Shown here one piece after another: positions 22,124 through 33,630 of a stretch of 64,000 nt of DNA. Position 1 is the first letter of the stretch. Each line of letters begins with the position of its first letter. Made by a program: the position numbers and the translations under genes. The notes under the pieces were generated by a model. That model worked only from the letters and a program-made list of their open reading frames with translations. It was not told where the DNA came from and searched no databases. The stretch covers positions 25,101,956 to 25,165,955 of the forward strand of contig CM049312.1 in NCBI GenBank assembly GCA_026874595.1. The letters run 5' to 3'. The DNA comes from Sipunculus nudus. Taxonomy: Eukaryota; Annelida; Sipuncula; Golfingiida; Sipunculidae.

Positions 22124-25100
22124 CTGAAAGGGTAGGTTGATAAATCATTCACTTGCAACTTAATCTACTTGAAATAAACTGTAATAATAACAACATTGCT
22201 ACCAAACTTCTATACCTGTATATATGGTATATATATCTTATATAACTTACAAATGATGATTCAGCAAAGTTTACGATAAGTTTAATTACTACTTTTGTAA
22301 ACTTAGGTTTGAGACTGATAATCATCAAACGTGTTGCACTGGTGAAATGTAAAAGCGAAGTATTTAGAGTGAATAGACTTGATTGACTAATATATTCTTT
22401 AGAGTTGATTGCTAAACCAAAATATAATCAGTGAAAATGAAATTAAAAGATACAGTGTTAAAGCGTAAGACTTTTTTACCGATCTGAAGATACATAACAA
22501 TACAATTTAGCACAGGGAGATGTTTGTTCATTTCTGTCCATTGACTTTCACTAACTCGTTAAAAATCAATTGAATCAACAAAATAACTATAAGACTCTTA
22601 TAATTTCTTTATTTAATTTCAGCAAGTCCTTTGCCAAATTTATTGTTATTTTCTGGCATCTTAAAGCAACGTAGGAATCAAACCGGACTAACCGTAATAT
22701 TGCCAGGGACTGTTATAGGCTATTGCTAAAATAGTCTCAGTTACCGAAATAGTTTAAGAATATATACTAACCTTTTGAAACCTTTGCTAATCTAGCATAA
22801 AAAAATATTATTAGAATATTAGAAGTAGGGTTAACTTAAAATAAGGAATAAAATCATGCATTGATGATATAGAGGAGGAAAGATGCGTACGATAGTTAAG
22901 CATGCAGAGACCCGACAGGGAGTGGTAGCAAACACTCATTGACAATCAGTTGGTCCGAGGTTATATCTATACTTAATAGAGATTAATCAGTGATAAACAG
23001 TAAAAATATTAAATACCTTTACGACAGGAGGATAACACCATTATAGGATTTCTGTTCCGAATTCTACAAACATATAGGTATGTTTGAATGAACACAATAA
23101 ATATAGGTTAGGAAATAAACGCTTATGTACTATCTTTCTCAGTCATTAATGCATTCAGCTGTAAACTCACCTCACCCCTACAATGATTGCCAAGATGGAC
23201 AAGGATACAACTAGCAGTACTACAAGGGTGATGATTATCGCAAGGTACATCTTCACTCTCGCGCCATCTGTTGAGCAATATAACAATATTTCACCAGAAA
23301 ATGTCGGAATGGATACAAATCATAACCATAATTTATTTATTTTCTTAATTTTGAAAGTAATTTACCAACTGGAAATAAACAACGGCTAAAATTTGATTTA
23401 TTGAACAATATTTTCACCTTCCAGACAAATATCACCAGATTGCCCCGGCTTGCATCTACACTTTCCAGTCCCGTGATCACAGGGACCATCACATTTGACT
23501 GAACATTTCACTTTACACCGTGGTCCGTAACGTCTCAGTCTACAAACTGAGTGTATATTATAGATTACGTCACTAATAATTACACCTCAAACGATAAACA
23601 CTACACGCCTCGTGTGTATATTTTATATATTTTAATGTATTGCATGCTGGTGATCTTAAATATGAAACATTAATAATATTTAAAGCTATGTGCGCAGATG
23701 CTGCAACGGTAGAAGTAATTTAGATTTTTTCCAGTCCGGAAGAGTACTGGAATGAAAGAAATGTATGAATAAATTCAAAGAAAGTAATACACCAATCCAC
23801 TTAAGGTGAACTTATATGTAGAGAATATCGTTTAAGTTAGTCGCTGTGTCATTTACCCTAAATTTATTATGCTCCTTACTGTTTGTGATATTATAAAAAT
23901 ATTACCAGGCATTTAATATCTACTAACCTGGTACACAGACAGAACCAGTGTTTTCTCGTTTACACTCGCACACCCCTGTTGAGGGGTGACAAATGACTCC
24001 ACACCCCTCAGAACATTGGAACTGGCAGACATCTCCAAACGTGCCAGTCGGGCATTCTTTAAAACCCCAACATAAAAATATACTAGAATATAAATTTAAG
24101 TTTCGTAAAGTCACATTAATATTGATGTTTTAGTATTTCTTTAAAAAATATCAACCTATCTTACCCTCAAAACATTTGTATCCCCTGAAGCCTATCTTGC
24201 ACGGACAGTATCCTGTCCTGACGTCACACGAGTCTACGCATCCTCTTCCACACTGTTCCTTACAGTTCTCACCGTACCAGCCCAATTTGCATACTGTTAA
24301 CATGGAAGACAAGAAACAATAATAACACGCATTACTTTCCCTTGTGATACACCCAAACTGGTGAAGAATTGCATCATACGATTCCGCGCATCCTCTACAC
24401 TCATGACTGTAACTACCCTCACTGATTACTGTTACCGTATTTCCTTGATCAGACGCCCGGGGCTTTTATATTTCAGACCCTGCTGTGACCCGGCGTCTAA
24501 ACAAGGCCGGCTCCTATTTAAGAAGGCCGTCTATTTAGGCCGGCGTTTATTATAAAACTCATTATCAGGCTCGTCAGACAAAAAAAAAAAAACATTTAAC
24601 ATTTGGGAAGCACTTAAAAGCGCTTACAAATGAAAGCAAGGAGCGTAATTTGGAGCGTAATTTGCCTTGACAGTAGCTACTGCTTGACACTATCATTTGC
24701 CGTCTTCATGCTACACAGAAATGCGTGCTCAAACGTATTTGCACAGTTCTGTTGAAGCATCCGTGAAGTAGACTTTCACCGTACCAAGTTTTGTCAACCA
24801 ATTTTTAAATACCTTGACAGCAGTGATAATGTTCGCCTTCTTCCTGGTGACAGATTTATGTAGAGTATAAAAGCTTCATTGATCGCCTTTTATCATAATG
24901 GACGAATCAAGAAGGTGTCCCTTATGGAAACAGGCATACACGTTAGAAAATGGAAAGATATATAGAGGAATTAAACGTATTAATAAGACAAAGACAAACC
25001 GAAATTCATACAAGAATCTCCAGTCAATTTGACTGGTTAATGCACCAGCTATAATAACGGAAACAGACATCTGGTGGCAAGCATGGAAATTACTCTGACA

Positions 25101-25448
25101 CCCGGCCTCTGAACAAGATCGGCGTCTCTTTAAGGCCGGTGTTTATTTTTCTAAAACATTGTTTTGTCTCGGGGATTAAATATGGCAGGCGACTATTTAG
25201 GGCCCGACGTCTGATCACGGAAATATGGTACAAGGGAAGTCAAAATTAACTATGATAAATTAAGTTATATGAGGTCAACCATTTTGTATTACAAATTCCT
25301 TTACACCCTTGGCCTATCATCGCTCTCTGTACACATATAAAACAAAGAATCGGTTAGTAAAATATGTGAAAACATCAGAGAGTGCTTCATATTCTTACTA
25401 GCGCATTTTCTACTGCATCGGGTGTAACATTCATCATTACATACTGTG

Positions 25449-25481
<33 letters not shown>

Positions 25482-25821
25482 AAAGAGTATACGTTAAAGT
25501 CAATTTACACATATGCTTTTGCAATGTTCTCAAAGCAGTCTAGGCACCCCAAACTACCACTGCATATTGTTTAATGGGATAACCAGATAAAAGAATTAAC
25601 ATTAGCGCCCTACCAACTGATAATTCAGAAAACATAAGAGACAACTTCATAAGAGAACATGTATGAAATGTTCCCTTCATTCCTAGTCTTACTAACCCTA
25701 ACAGCAGTCTGTAACAATATGAAATAAAACAAATATCATCCTTCACTGTTTCCGAAATGAAAATGTCAAACCAGTCATTTTTTCTAACGAATATAGATTC
25801 CCTTAATCCCGATTTAACATT

Positions 25822-25854
<33 letters not shown>

Positions 25855-27401
25855 CATTCGCTTTAAACATTGTGGATGAAGACCTAATCGTACGACTCAG
25901 CTGTAAGGCCATTCGGAAACCATTGCCAATCAGTCTTATACAATAGACATAACAAAGTATATTTAATTTTTTTTTACCACACGTCCTTTATTGTGGAATC
26001 CCTTTTACTGCTCTGAATGTTCTCTACTGCACATGAACAGGATGTTGTTAATATTTACATAAATTTTTGTTACTTAATAGACTATAAAAAATCATGGATA
26101 TAAGTTTGAATTTTGCTTATTTAAAATTAATTAATACATGCAATTCCGAAATTATATGCCTTTAAGCATACTTGCTTTTAATAACCACTTTACCTTCATC
26201 GCACTGAATTCCCATGTAGCCCGGTTTACACGGACAAGAGCCATTAGTATTGTAACAGTTTGTAGAACAATTGGTAGGGCAGATGTTGCTACACCCCTTG
26301 CCCCAGGTTCCGTCAGCGCAGTCTAATACAGAGATGGTATGTGAGAAAAGCACAATCTGATTTCGAAACAAAGCATAGTCATTTTAACCTAAGAGGAATA
26401 AATACGTAAAGAACGTTTTATTAGGCAAACAAAAACACATCGATAGGTTGTTTTAAACGTGCACTTTCACACTAGACTGAAAAAAGGTTGGTTAATAGAA
26501 AAGATTTTGTGAAATATGAAGAAGAACAAATTAAAGATACCATTACAAATACAGGTACAATTAATAAGTACTCCTTTATTCGCTGAATATAAGCATTTAT
26601 TCCAGGTTACATGTTAATTGTTATCGCGCAACGGACAGCACGTATAATGTTTTGATAAGTCATCATACCAATGAGTGTGTACTTGATGCGGAATCCAGGT
26701 TTATTATTGACGTCATCTGATGTAAATATGAACAACAGCACATCCGATCTTGGCTCAAATACCATTGAGAAACCCGGTGCTATTGACCCTGAATACTCCG
26801 CCATCAAGACCTGCTTGTGTTCGGTAAGATTATATATACGAAAATAGTCGTAACCTTTCTCCGTGTTGAAAAATACTAACGTCAGCTTCACAACCTGGTA
26901 AGAATGTGATTGTACTTTTAATTTAATCAAGAATAGTAGCAGTAGAACAAGTAATATTAACACGTCGTCTGTCATGGCGCGGTTTTTTAATTCCTGTACA
27001 TTTGGAAGCCCATTGGTAGCACACCTCACTTATAATTGCTGAACTACAACCTCCTTGAAATTACACTAAATCCTATAATTCTTCTTATTATAATAAGTAT
27101 TGCTGTGTCGATTTATGCATTTCCATGCCATGGATGATAATATAAAGTTCTAACAAACGAGAACTCATTCATAAATCACATAAATAAAGAAAATGTCGTT
27201 AATTACGATTTGGTAAAGTATTAACCATGATCTGTATGATATTCTTAAATGATATACTTGTTACCTGGCCAGCGGGTACACTCAATATCCATCGACATAC
27301 TTCGTTAAAACTGTAATGTGTTCCATTCAACAGTCCTGGGGACAGCAGTTCCCCAGAGTCTCCTCTTAGTTTACTCTCATTTAGGCAGGAACCATGGACG
27401 A
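21825..27401 (-). CDS. Gene B: CUB / 4x EGF-like transmembrane receptor with tyrosine-motif tail
   Basis: Exons in transcript order: 27401-27265, 26894-26669, 26322-26194, 24293-24165, 24056-23928, 23546-23418, 23267-23171, 22791-22772 and 22123-21825. All junctions keep frame and code about 430 residues after the signal exon. A complete CUB domain covers about 1-121, four EGF modules 122-293, and a membrane helix about 300-324. The acidic tail has tyrosine motifs YEVV, YEIP and YENL. It is a short paralogue of gene C: the three membrane-proximal EGF exons, the membrane exon and the last exon pair one to one with those of C. It is probably a single-pass surface receptor. The upstream signal-peptide exon was not found. 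Confidence 0.86.
22772..22791 (-). CDS. Gene B micro-exon (20 nt), juxtamembrane
   Basis: Between acceptor TTATGCTAG and donor GTTAGT it codes RLAKVSK in phase 2 to 1. Equivalent small exons exist in genes A (41 nt) and C (47 nt). Without it the tail would be out of frame with the membrane exon. Confidence 0.7.
23171..23267 (-). CDS. Gene B exon: transmembrane helix
   Basis: 97 nt, phase 1 to 2, after TTGCTCAACAG. Codes GARVK followed by the hydrophobic stretch MYLAIIITLVVLLVVSLSIL. Of two possible donors, GTGAGT at 23170 keeps the phase found in genes A and C. Confidence 0.85.
23418..23546 (-). CDS. Gene B exon: EGF module 4 (membrane-proximal)
   Basis: Starts VCRLRRYGPRC and ends GDICLE before GTGAAA. 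129 nt. Close match of the last EGF exon of gene C, sharing RYGPRC and KCDGPCDH-type cores. Confidence 0.88.
23928..24056 (-). CDS. Gene B exon: EGF module 3
   Basis: Starts ECPTGTFGDVCQFQC and ends GSVCVP before GTTAGT. 129 nt. The usual PGF/PGY turn is replaced by KRENTG, as also in gene C (TEGNRG). Confidence 0.88.
24165..24293 (-). CDS. Gene B exon: EGF module 2
   Basis: Starts VCKLGWYGENCKEQC; core [15 protein letters not shown]; donor GTAAGA. 129 nt. A broken copy of this exon lies at 33330-33440. Confidence 0.88.
24435..25228. mobile_element. TA-flanked DNA element (non-autonomous) in gene B intron
   Basis: The termini are inverted repeats: left CCGTATTTCCTTGATCAGAC, right (reverse complement) CCATATTTCCGTGATCAGAC. 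TA lies directly outside both ends, the target duplication typical of Tc1/mariner-like elements. Subterminal GGCGTCTA/GGCCGGTGTTTATT blocks are also inverted. No transposase frame is seen. The interior is homologous, in reverse orientation, to 36070-36420. Confidence 0.75.
25399..25443 (-). pseudogene. Possible EGF exon relic (or 45-nt exon) in gene B
   Basis: After a good acceptor (TTTTTTCACAG) it reads CNDECYTRCSRKCA and meets GTAAGA, 45 nt in phase 1-1. Four cysteines but no WG/YG or GF turn. A further stretch near 25270-25325 (GQGCKGICN) looks EGF-like in another frame. Most simply this is a decayed EGF exon, though the 45 nt could still be spliced in without breaking frame. Confidence 0.35.
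25449..25479. repeat. Poly(A) tract
   Basis: About 31 A residues on the + strand; on the - strand it forms the pyrimidine tract before the possible relic exon. Confidence 0.95.
26194..26322 (-). CDS. Gene B exon: EGF module 1
   Basis: Starts DCADGTWGKGC, core GSCPCKPGYMG, ends IQCDE before GTAAAG. 129 nt, phase 1-1, eight cysteines; several N-x-S/T sites (NCS, NGS). Confidence 0.88.
26669..26894 (-). CDS. Gene B exon: second half of CUB domain
   Basis: 226 nt, phase 0 to 1, the same length as in gene C. Starts VVKLTLVFFNTEKGYDYFRI and ends GFRIKYTLI. As in gene A, the third and fourth CUB cysteines are missing (KGYDYF, EYSG). Confidence 0.88.
27265..27401 (-). CDS. Gene B exon: first half of CUB domain
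   Basis: After acceptor TTTTGGTAG it codes VHGSCLNESKLRGDSGELLS and ends WILSVPAGQ before GTAACA. It keeps the first CUB cysteine pair. Gene C has the same phase-1 acceptor followed by VHGSC. An in-frame ATG at 27429 with a short hydrophobic run is an alternative start but would not match gene C. Confidence 0.82.
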
Positions 27402-27553
27402 CTACCAAAAGTGGTTTTAACAACGTCATATTAATACGATATATAAATAATTTGTTTAAAATATATGGAAGAAGTTGGAGAAATTCTACCTTTACTACAA
27501 ATGATATTACGATATAGTCACATTTGTAACCGAACTTGAACAAGTCTTTTGAG

Positions 27554-27556
<3 letters not shown>

Positions 27557-27608
<52 letters not shown>
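27557..27608. repeat. (AT)n microsatellite
   Basis: AT run directly abutting a Tigger-like terminus. Confidence 0.93.
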
Positions 27609-27612
<4 letters not shown>

Positions 27613-27900
27613 AAACTTGGCTAACGGACACCTCACTAAGGCGGACAACTGGCTATAACGGACAATATAGTTAAGTCCCTTCAAAATTCCCTATTTGTTA
27701 TGTATAAGCGGAACCTCTATAAGGCGAACACCTCACTACTTCGGACAACGGACAGCTGATTTCAACTCAAACTAACATTCTAAGAGTAAATGAACCTGAC
27801 AAATACGGACACGATACGCCATCTCCGACGGACACAGATCACTCCGCCCGGAAAACATCAAAGGCCACCGTAGCTGTTTTTTTTACCGGGACAGGAACAC
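27607..27900. mobile_element. Tigger/pogo-like DNA transposon end (fragment)
   Basis: The sequence AGTGAAAACTTGGCTAACGG followed by repeated GCGGACAAC and CGGACA units resembles Tigger/pogo subterminal repeats. The inverted partner end was not seen in the window, so this is a fragment or a degenerate copy. Confidence 0.5.
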
Positions 27901-30335
27901 AAAGGATCGAGCTGTTAATTGTTATGTTAATGCGTGTAGGTGTTCAAGTCATGTCGTGATGTGCTCATAGGATAAACACACCAAGGGTGAAGCGGTAAAC
28001 ATACTGTCACTTTATTTTATGGTTGATCATTCAAACGTTGCGAAGTTGCATATTATTTGCTCGACCGCGGGGTCATTACAATGATTAAACGGCTGCCGAT
28101 TACCCGTGCCTTTCTTATTTCACCACGCAATATCTTACTGTAAACTAGTCACTTTGTTGTAGCAGGCTGTTTGATAGAAATTAATTAGTTTTGCTCAATA
28201 TACTCAAACTAATCTGCTCAGTGTCAACCATGTGCCCGCTCCGTAGATACGCGTACCGTGCCGACATGCACAAACTTGTCGGGCTTCGTTTTATCTCGGG
28301 TGCCATCAACAAAATGTTTATTTAAGGCTTATGCTTTATTCACCTATAAAAACAGAATATTTCTAAATTCGTAGCCATTACAATCTTCTCATTATCAAAG
28401 TCCTCATTATTTTTGAGATTATCGCATTAGGGCAGCTGAACAGGATAGTTTAGAAAATGCCGCCAGGTACCACCACGCATACTCCAGGCGGGCGCTTACG
28501 CTATCTAAAAAAAGTTTTGGTTATTGGACCGAGTGAATACGCGAAAAAGAGCGTCTGCGCCCTTGCAGAAGAATTTATGAACATTGTTTTTACGGATGAT
28601 TTAATAGACCCTTCTCCTCATATTGGTTGTCTATATGAGGTAGATAAATAGAAAAAAATAAAGTGCAATAACCCTATAAAAACTACCTTTATTTAATTAT
28701 TGTTTTCGCGTCCGTAGTCACGTGTCTATGTTTGATGTATTGTTTTGTTAATATCAGAGCCAATTGATTATATGAGACTTGGGGATCAAGCTCGTAAGGA
28801 TTCTTACAACCCGTTATGACAGATACAATTAATTCACTAAAAAGAATATTAAGAAAACCTTTTAAATCTGCTGGAATGGTAGGTAAAAATGGCATAAGTA
28901 AGCATACTGCTGAAGCTAGTAGTTGGCCTAGAAACACGTTAATCTCCATAAGGAACTTTCCTTCATCAATCCATAGTTAACCTGATGAAGGTTTTTTATA
29001 TGGGATTCTAGATAAAATATTACTATAGTTGGTTTTAATGGAGGATTAGTTGGCAAAATCCTCATAAACAACACCTCATGTAGCAACAAAACATTATGAT
29101 TACAAAATAAACGCCTGGTGTGTGAATGTAATTTTACCTGAAACTTGCATGTGAACAAAGTTTTGAAAATAAACTCATTATCGCAACATCCTAAAAAGTG
29201 TTATCTTCAATGTCCTTATACTTGGCATACTTGCCTTGTTGTAGCCACATGTAAATGTAGAGTAGGAACAAGCAAGTATTGAAAACCTCTTTCATTCTCG
29301 AAAGCTGGTGAATCACTCAGCTGAAGTGGTTATCCAGAAGGCTATATTTAACAACAAGGAAGTTTGACAGGTTCACTAACATGGAGGGCTAGGCTTATCT
29401 AATATAACCATGAGATATAAATCGTAGGATTTTATAATAATGAAACCAATGTTATTCGTAGAGATAACGGGAATGATTACTGCTTGACACGTCAGGCTGC
29501 CTAGAAGCTACTCATCTATGAGGGGTGTCCAAATGCATGCACTCTAAAGCCTATTATGAACTGTGGCTGGTATATGAATGCGGACGCGATAATTTTCATT
29601 ATCATACGCCAGGGTTGTATTTATTCATGTAATGGTGCCTTTTACTTTTATGTGTTTCAATTTGCCTATGGCATGCATGTATGTCCCGCGGGTTAAACTT
29701 GCAAGCACTACTATGCTGAGTTTAAATACACATTTAGTATGCCTGAAACGCAGGCCCAATGCTAGTACAAGTTAACAAATGTACAGTTATTGCACTGTGT
29801 ATAATTGCTGTATTAACATAGTTCGGCATACCCAAACCTGCACGGTAAATTTTTGGTGAAGTATCATTCACCATTAGACCTTATCAAAGCATTGCAAATC
29901 CATATAAATACTTTAACCCTTAAACTACGATCTAAACGTATATCACGTAAGCTATTTTCCGAATATTAGCACCGCTTTTTTTCACTGTATGGAATCGGAA
30001 TTGCTCATACACTTTTTAATATAAGGACTTTTCGGGGTCTTATAGATTCAAACGTGGTATAATTTTGTAAAATTATATTTCTTCACCCTGATAACGATTC
30101 GCACTACCCCGCGTACAGACGTGATGGTATGTTTGTTGTACAGAAAAGATCCACCAGAAGGCGAAATTGGCAGTCTCGTGTGTGATGAAGTAAACACGGA
30201 GGAAGGTCATTAACGTAATGCCAGTTTAGGGTTAGCCATTACTTTAGTCATTCGTTATACTTGTTAAGACTTGAGAGATCATTTTAATAATTCCAAATAC
30301 TCACGGGAATATAGTCTTATTATATGGTAAAAATT
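27901..30335. other. Gene-poor stretch upstream of gene B
   Basis: No receptor exon found. One small open frame (28457-28651, +) and two overlapping open frames on the - strand (28689-29158) have no motif I recognise. The rest is AT-rich. Confidence 0.5.
28457..28651 (+). CDS. Small open frame, unrecognised (64 aa)
   Basis: The ATG context is AAAATGCC, with a purine at -3. The product starts MPPGTTTHTPGGRLRYLKK and ends IGCLYEVDK; amino acid use is balanced rather than repeat-like. AATAAA follows the stop within about 10 bp. No domain is recognised; it may be an exon, a gene fragment or chance. Confidence 0.2.
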   Translation: MPPGTTTHTPGGRLRYLKKVLVIGPSEYAKKSVCALAEEFMNIVFTDDLIDPSPHIGCLYEVDK

Positions 30336-30339
30336 ATAG

Positions 30340-31400
30340 TCTGTGGCTGCTTGTCTGTTTTTCCTCTAAATAGCTCCTTATTAAAGTGCCTGATATTACT
30401 CACTTTGATGCAGCATTTTCCGTTGCAGGATGATAAATAAATGAAAAATAAATTAGGGTTATCCATGCTTGACAAAATAACTAAGCGTAATTAAGATACA
30501 GCATAAAGGGGCGTGGTACATTTAAGATAAAATCACGTATCACTGGATACGTTTCTTTGATCCTGTGAAGAGGATGTTCTGACAGCTGTTTGGTGGCTTG
30601 AAATGTAACCGTCATCATAGTTTTTTAACAGATAATTGTACATAATTAAAGCAAAACAAAACGATATTAAAACGATTTTTATTTACATACCTTTCTTAAG
30701 CGACACGTCATATTAAAGATTTTTCATATTACATAATTGATGTTTTAAATACACGAAGAACCTGCTCTAAATATCAAATAAAGCCTCTTATTTCCTTATA
30801 ACTGATTTGTACATGCTTGATGTTACAAATCTGAATTCCATTATGAGTCAATTCTTCCTAAGACTTTGTATAACATTTTTTTACGACACTTCCATCACAC
30901 TGAGTGGTATTTTGACATAAATACATTATCACATTTAATCATGAATTTTTGCCTAGCCCTGCTTAACATGTTAATATTCTCAATATGTAAGATGTAATTA
31001 TGCCGTTAATATTTTCTCCAATATATGTGACAGATTTACACCCTATCAAAACAACAGTTATATACAGAATGCGGTGTGCGTGCAGCCAGTAAAATGAAAC
31101 GCTAATAGTTCTTCAGATCTGTGAATTGCAGAACTTAGCTTTCACTGAAAATTGCATAATCTATTTATGTTCTATAACATTATTATTATATGGAAGTATA
31201 AATATATAAAAAGGTTTATGTCCACTTGTTCAAAGGTATGGATTCAATACTTCAAACGGAAAGAAACAATCCTTATTACAATCCTTTTTAATCTTGAATC
31301 AGTATAAACAAAACAACACACAAGCTGTGTTGCTGTTTCAAGACCGCCTCAGTTGGTACCAGTATTCTTGTTTATTGTAATGAGCTTATCTGACGATAAT
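30340..31400. pseudogene. Duplicate of the 3' flank of gene C (receptor-copy remnant)
   Basis: Matches 38560-39480 in order and orientation: TATCCATGCTTGAC versus TAATCCATGCTGGAC, ACAGCATAAA, GAAGAGG then CTGACAG, CCAGTAAAAT, TATAAA..TTTATGTCCACTTGTTC, ending at GAGCTTATCTGA, which in gene C overlaps the last codons and stop. No tail coding sequence continues beyond, so this is a dead copy. Confidence 0.7.
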
Positions 31401-31504
31401 AACCCTACAACCTCTAAAAGGACACTTACAGATTTATTAACAGAAGGTCATTGCATTTATATAATCGTGAGTTATGTTCCAATTTTTTTGCTTGTTTATG
31501 TTTG

Positions 31505-31507
<3 letters not shown>

Positions 31508-31552
<45 letters not shown>
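31508..31552. repeat. (AT)n microsatellite followed by a G-run
   Basis: AT run, then a GGGGAGG and G-homopolymer block (31556-31572). Confidence 0.93.
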
Positions 31553-31554
<2 letters not shown>

Positions 31555-31555
31555 C

Positions 31556-31910
31556 GGGGAGGGGGGGGGGGGTCCGGGATGGATCCGACAAGAACAAGGC
31601 TCCAAACATGATGGTCTAGGAAAGGAAAGAATTTTTCCCATGGAAGCTTCAAACAAGGCTCCGGATCAATCAAAGACTGTGCTTGGTCGAAAGGGACAAG
31701 GCTGACGGCGGGAATTAGTGTTAGTCCATTCGAAAGGTGGTAGCGCTCAGACATAACTGGCGTGGTTAGCGGGCTCGGGCTCCCGGGTAAGCCTGGGGGC
31801 CCAGGAGGGTCCGGACTGAAAGCAATGCAGGATGGCTCTCGCTAGGGTCGAGTGTGCGTCTGGTGGACACAGTGAACGAGACTACCGAAGAAGCAAACTT
31901 TGGCGTAAAA
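31556..31910. other. GC-rich block of unknown origin
   Basis: This stretch is clearly more GC-rich than its surroundings (for example CGGGCTCGGGCTCCCGGG and GGGGGCCCAGGAGGG). It may be a transposon fragment; no coding signature. Confidence 0.35.
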
Positions 31911-31959
31911 AAAACCTTTGTTAATGTCTGAACCGTGATACGGTAGATTGAACAGCATG

Positions 31960-32365
31960 TGTGATTTCACACATGATATGGATTAAATATTTTATCGATA
32001 CGGCAAAAACATATGCAGAAAATAATATTTTACCCTAATTTTCAATGCTGGGAAGGTCAGTTGATGCTGCTAACAATACCTTACATACACTTAGTCTGAA
32101 AAATGGAAAGGTCAAGATAAACACGTCACAGTTGAAATGTCTACAGTTTTGATCGGTCTAATCGTTATATAAAAGTAGTTGCCCTCTTGTTCTTTGTTAT
32201 TGGCTTTTTTGAGATAAAAGATCCTGGTGGGCTTTTGTTGAACCAGAAATGTGTAGTCATGTACCTTTTTGTCCGTATGTAATTATAAAATGTGTAACCA
32301 ATGTGATTTTAAATTAAAAAAAAAAACAAACAAAAAAAACATCGTAAATATACTACGAAAACGTG
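31960..32365. repeat. Dispersed duplicate 2 (partner at 19550-19990)
   Basis: Collinear with the partner through AATGCTGGGAAGGTCAGTTG, CCTGGTGGGCTTTTGTTG and AATGTGTAGTCATGTACC. Supports a copied 3' flank of a gene B-like receptor. Confidence 0.75.
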
Positions 32366-33175
32366 ATGTGATCCGAAGAGTCTGTGTCAGACTAATGAGG
32401 CGGGTGATTTAAGTTTCGAGAATCAAGGGCATCCGCCAGGGATTTTTTTTTAAACATTAACATTGTCCATTATAATTTGAAAATGAGATTCTTTTTATTG
32501 ATACCATTATTTGTGAAAAACCTGTGGATGAGCCGATTATATAATCGGAACCCAAGGTATTTTATTTTTACTAATATAAGAAACACGACATTGGCGAGGG
32601 ACTTATATATTATAATATAGTTAGGGTATTTAATAACTATCACAGTTTGGTTTAACGAAACTCTATCCATCTGCTAATAATCATGTTAACCAGTATTTGT
32701 TGTGCTTGGGTTGGGCAGCAGGCATATATCAAGATTCAGGATTCCGTTATATGGATCAATTTGGTAGTTTCTAGCTCCTTCACAAAATAGGACTAAACCA
32801 CAAAAGCCACCGTGGGACCGTGACATCTATCAGCTAATCAGAGCGATTTCCGCTCCCTGTCCCTTGGGTGGACTATTAGGTTGAATACTTGTCCATAGGT
32901 GGGCGTTGAATTGGCATGGGCCTCTCGCGAAGGTCAAATAGGACCTGTGAACCCAGCTTAATAAGGAAACGGAGGAAGTTTAGCTCCGGGGATTCTCAGT
33001 AGCTACAACACTCTATTCGTTTCCTAAATTAACGCGCTTCAAAAGCCAGTAGCAATATGATCACATTCAGAGTCACAACTACAATAAGACCGAGCTTAAA
33101 TAAATTGCTTTGTTAGTTTATCGCATCTGTGTGACGTATTTTCAACGTATTAAATAACAACATCTCAAGAAATCG

Positions 33176-33440
33176 CTATTGGCAGACATCTCCAAATGTC
33201 CCAGTGGATCATTCTAAAAAAAATTAAAACAACGTAAAAATATACTGAAATATTAATTAAACTTCAAAAGTTTGTATTAATGATGATATTTTAGGATTTC
33301 TTCAAAGAAAAGCCATTAACCGATCTTACCTTCAGAACATTTGTATCCCCTGAAGCCAGGCTATAAAGGACAGTATCCTGTTCTGACATCACATCCTTTC
33401 ACGCATCCTCTTCCACACGGTTCCTTACAGTCATGACCGT
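33176..33440 (-). pseudogene. Broken EGF exons of a gene B-like receptor
   Basis: Two neighbouring gene B exons are recognisable. 33330-33440 matches EGF module 2 ([20 protein letters not shown]) but carries an in-frame TAG where the second cysteine of CPC should be, and its 5' part is degraded. 33176-33216 matches the start of EGF module 3 (TGTFGDVCQ) with TGA in place of the first cysteine codon, then diverges. Their order and spacing copy gene B, so this is a dead paralogue and not stray sequence. Confidence 0.85.
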
Positions 33441-33482
33441 TTCAGTTCAAAGGAAACATCTAGAACAACATCAATGTGTCTC

Positions 33483-33630
33483 TATATACCAGGGTTCACA
33501 CGTGAGCCGGCCGGCTCGGCCAGGCGAGAAAGCTCCCGACTAGCATGACCCTACGTTTACACGCGGGCCGCATCCGGCCAGCCAGAACAAGGAACGCCGT
33601 AGCAAAGCAACGCCAGGGCTTGAGCCAAAC
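33483..33630. mobile_element. MITE-like GC-rich palindromic sequence
   Basis: CAGGGTTCACACGTGAGCC is followed by the palindrome GAGCCGGCCGGCTC and a related GCGGGCCGCATCCGGCC block. GC-rich in an AT-rich background. The far end was not found. Confidence 0.4.

Noticed and set aside
27199-27684. 161-codon open frame with an in-frame ATG giving MTLLKPLLVVVHGSC as a start for gene B
   Set aside because: A conserved phase-1 acceptor before VHGSC exists in genes B and C, and upstream sequence is an AT microsatellite. A spliced leader exon is more likely.
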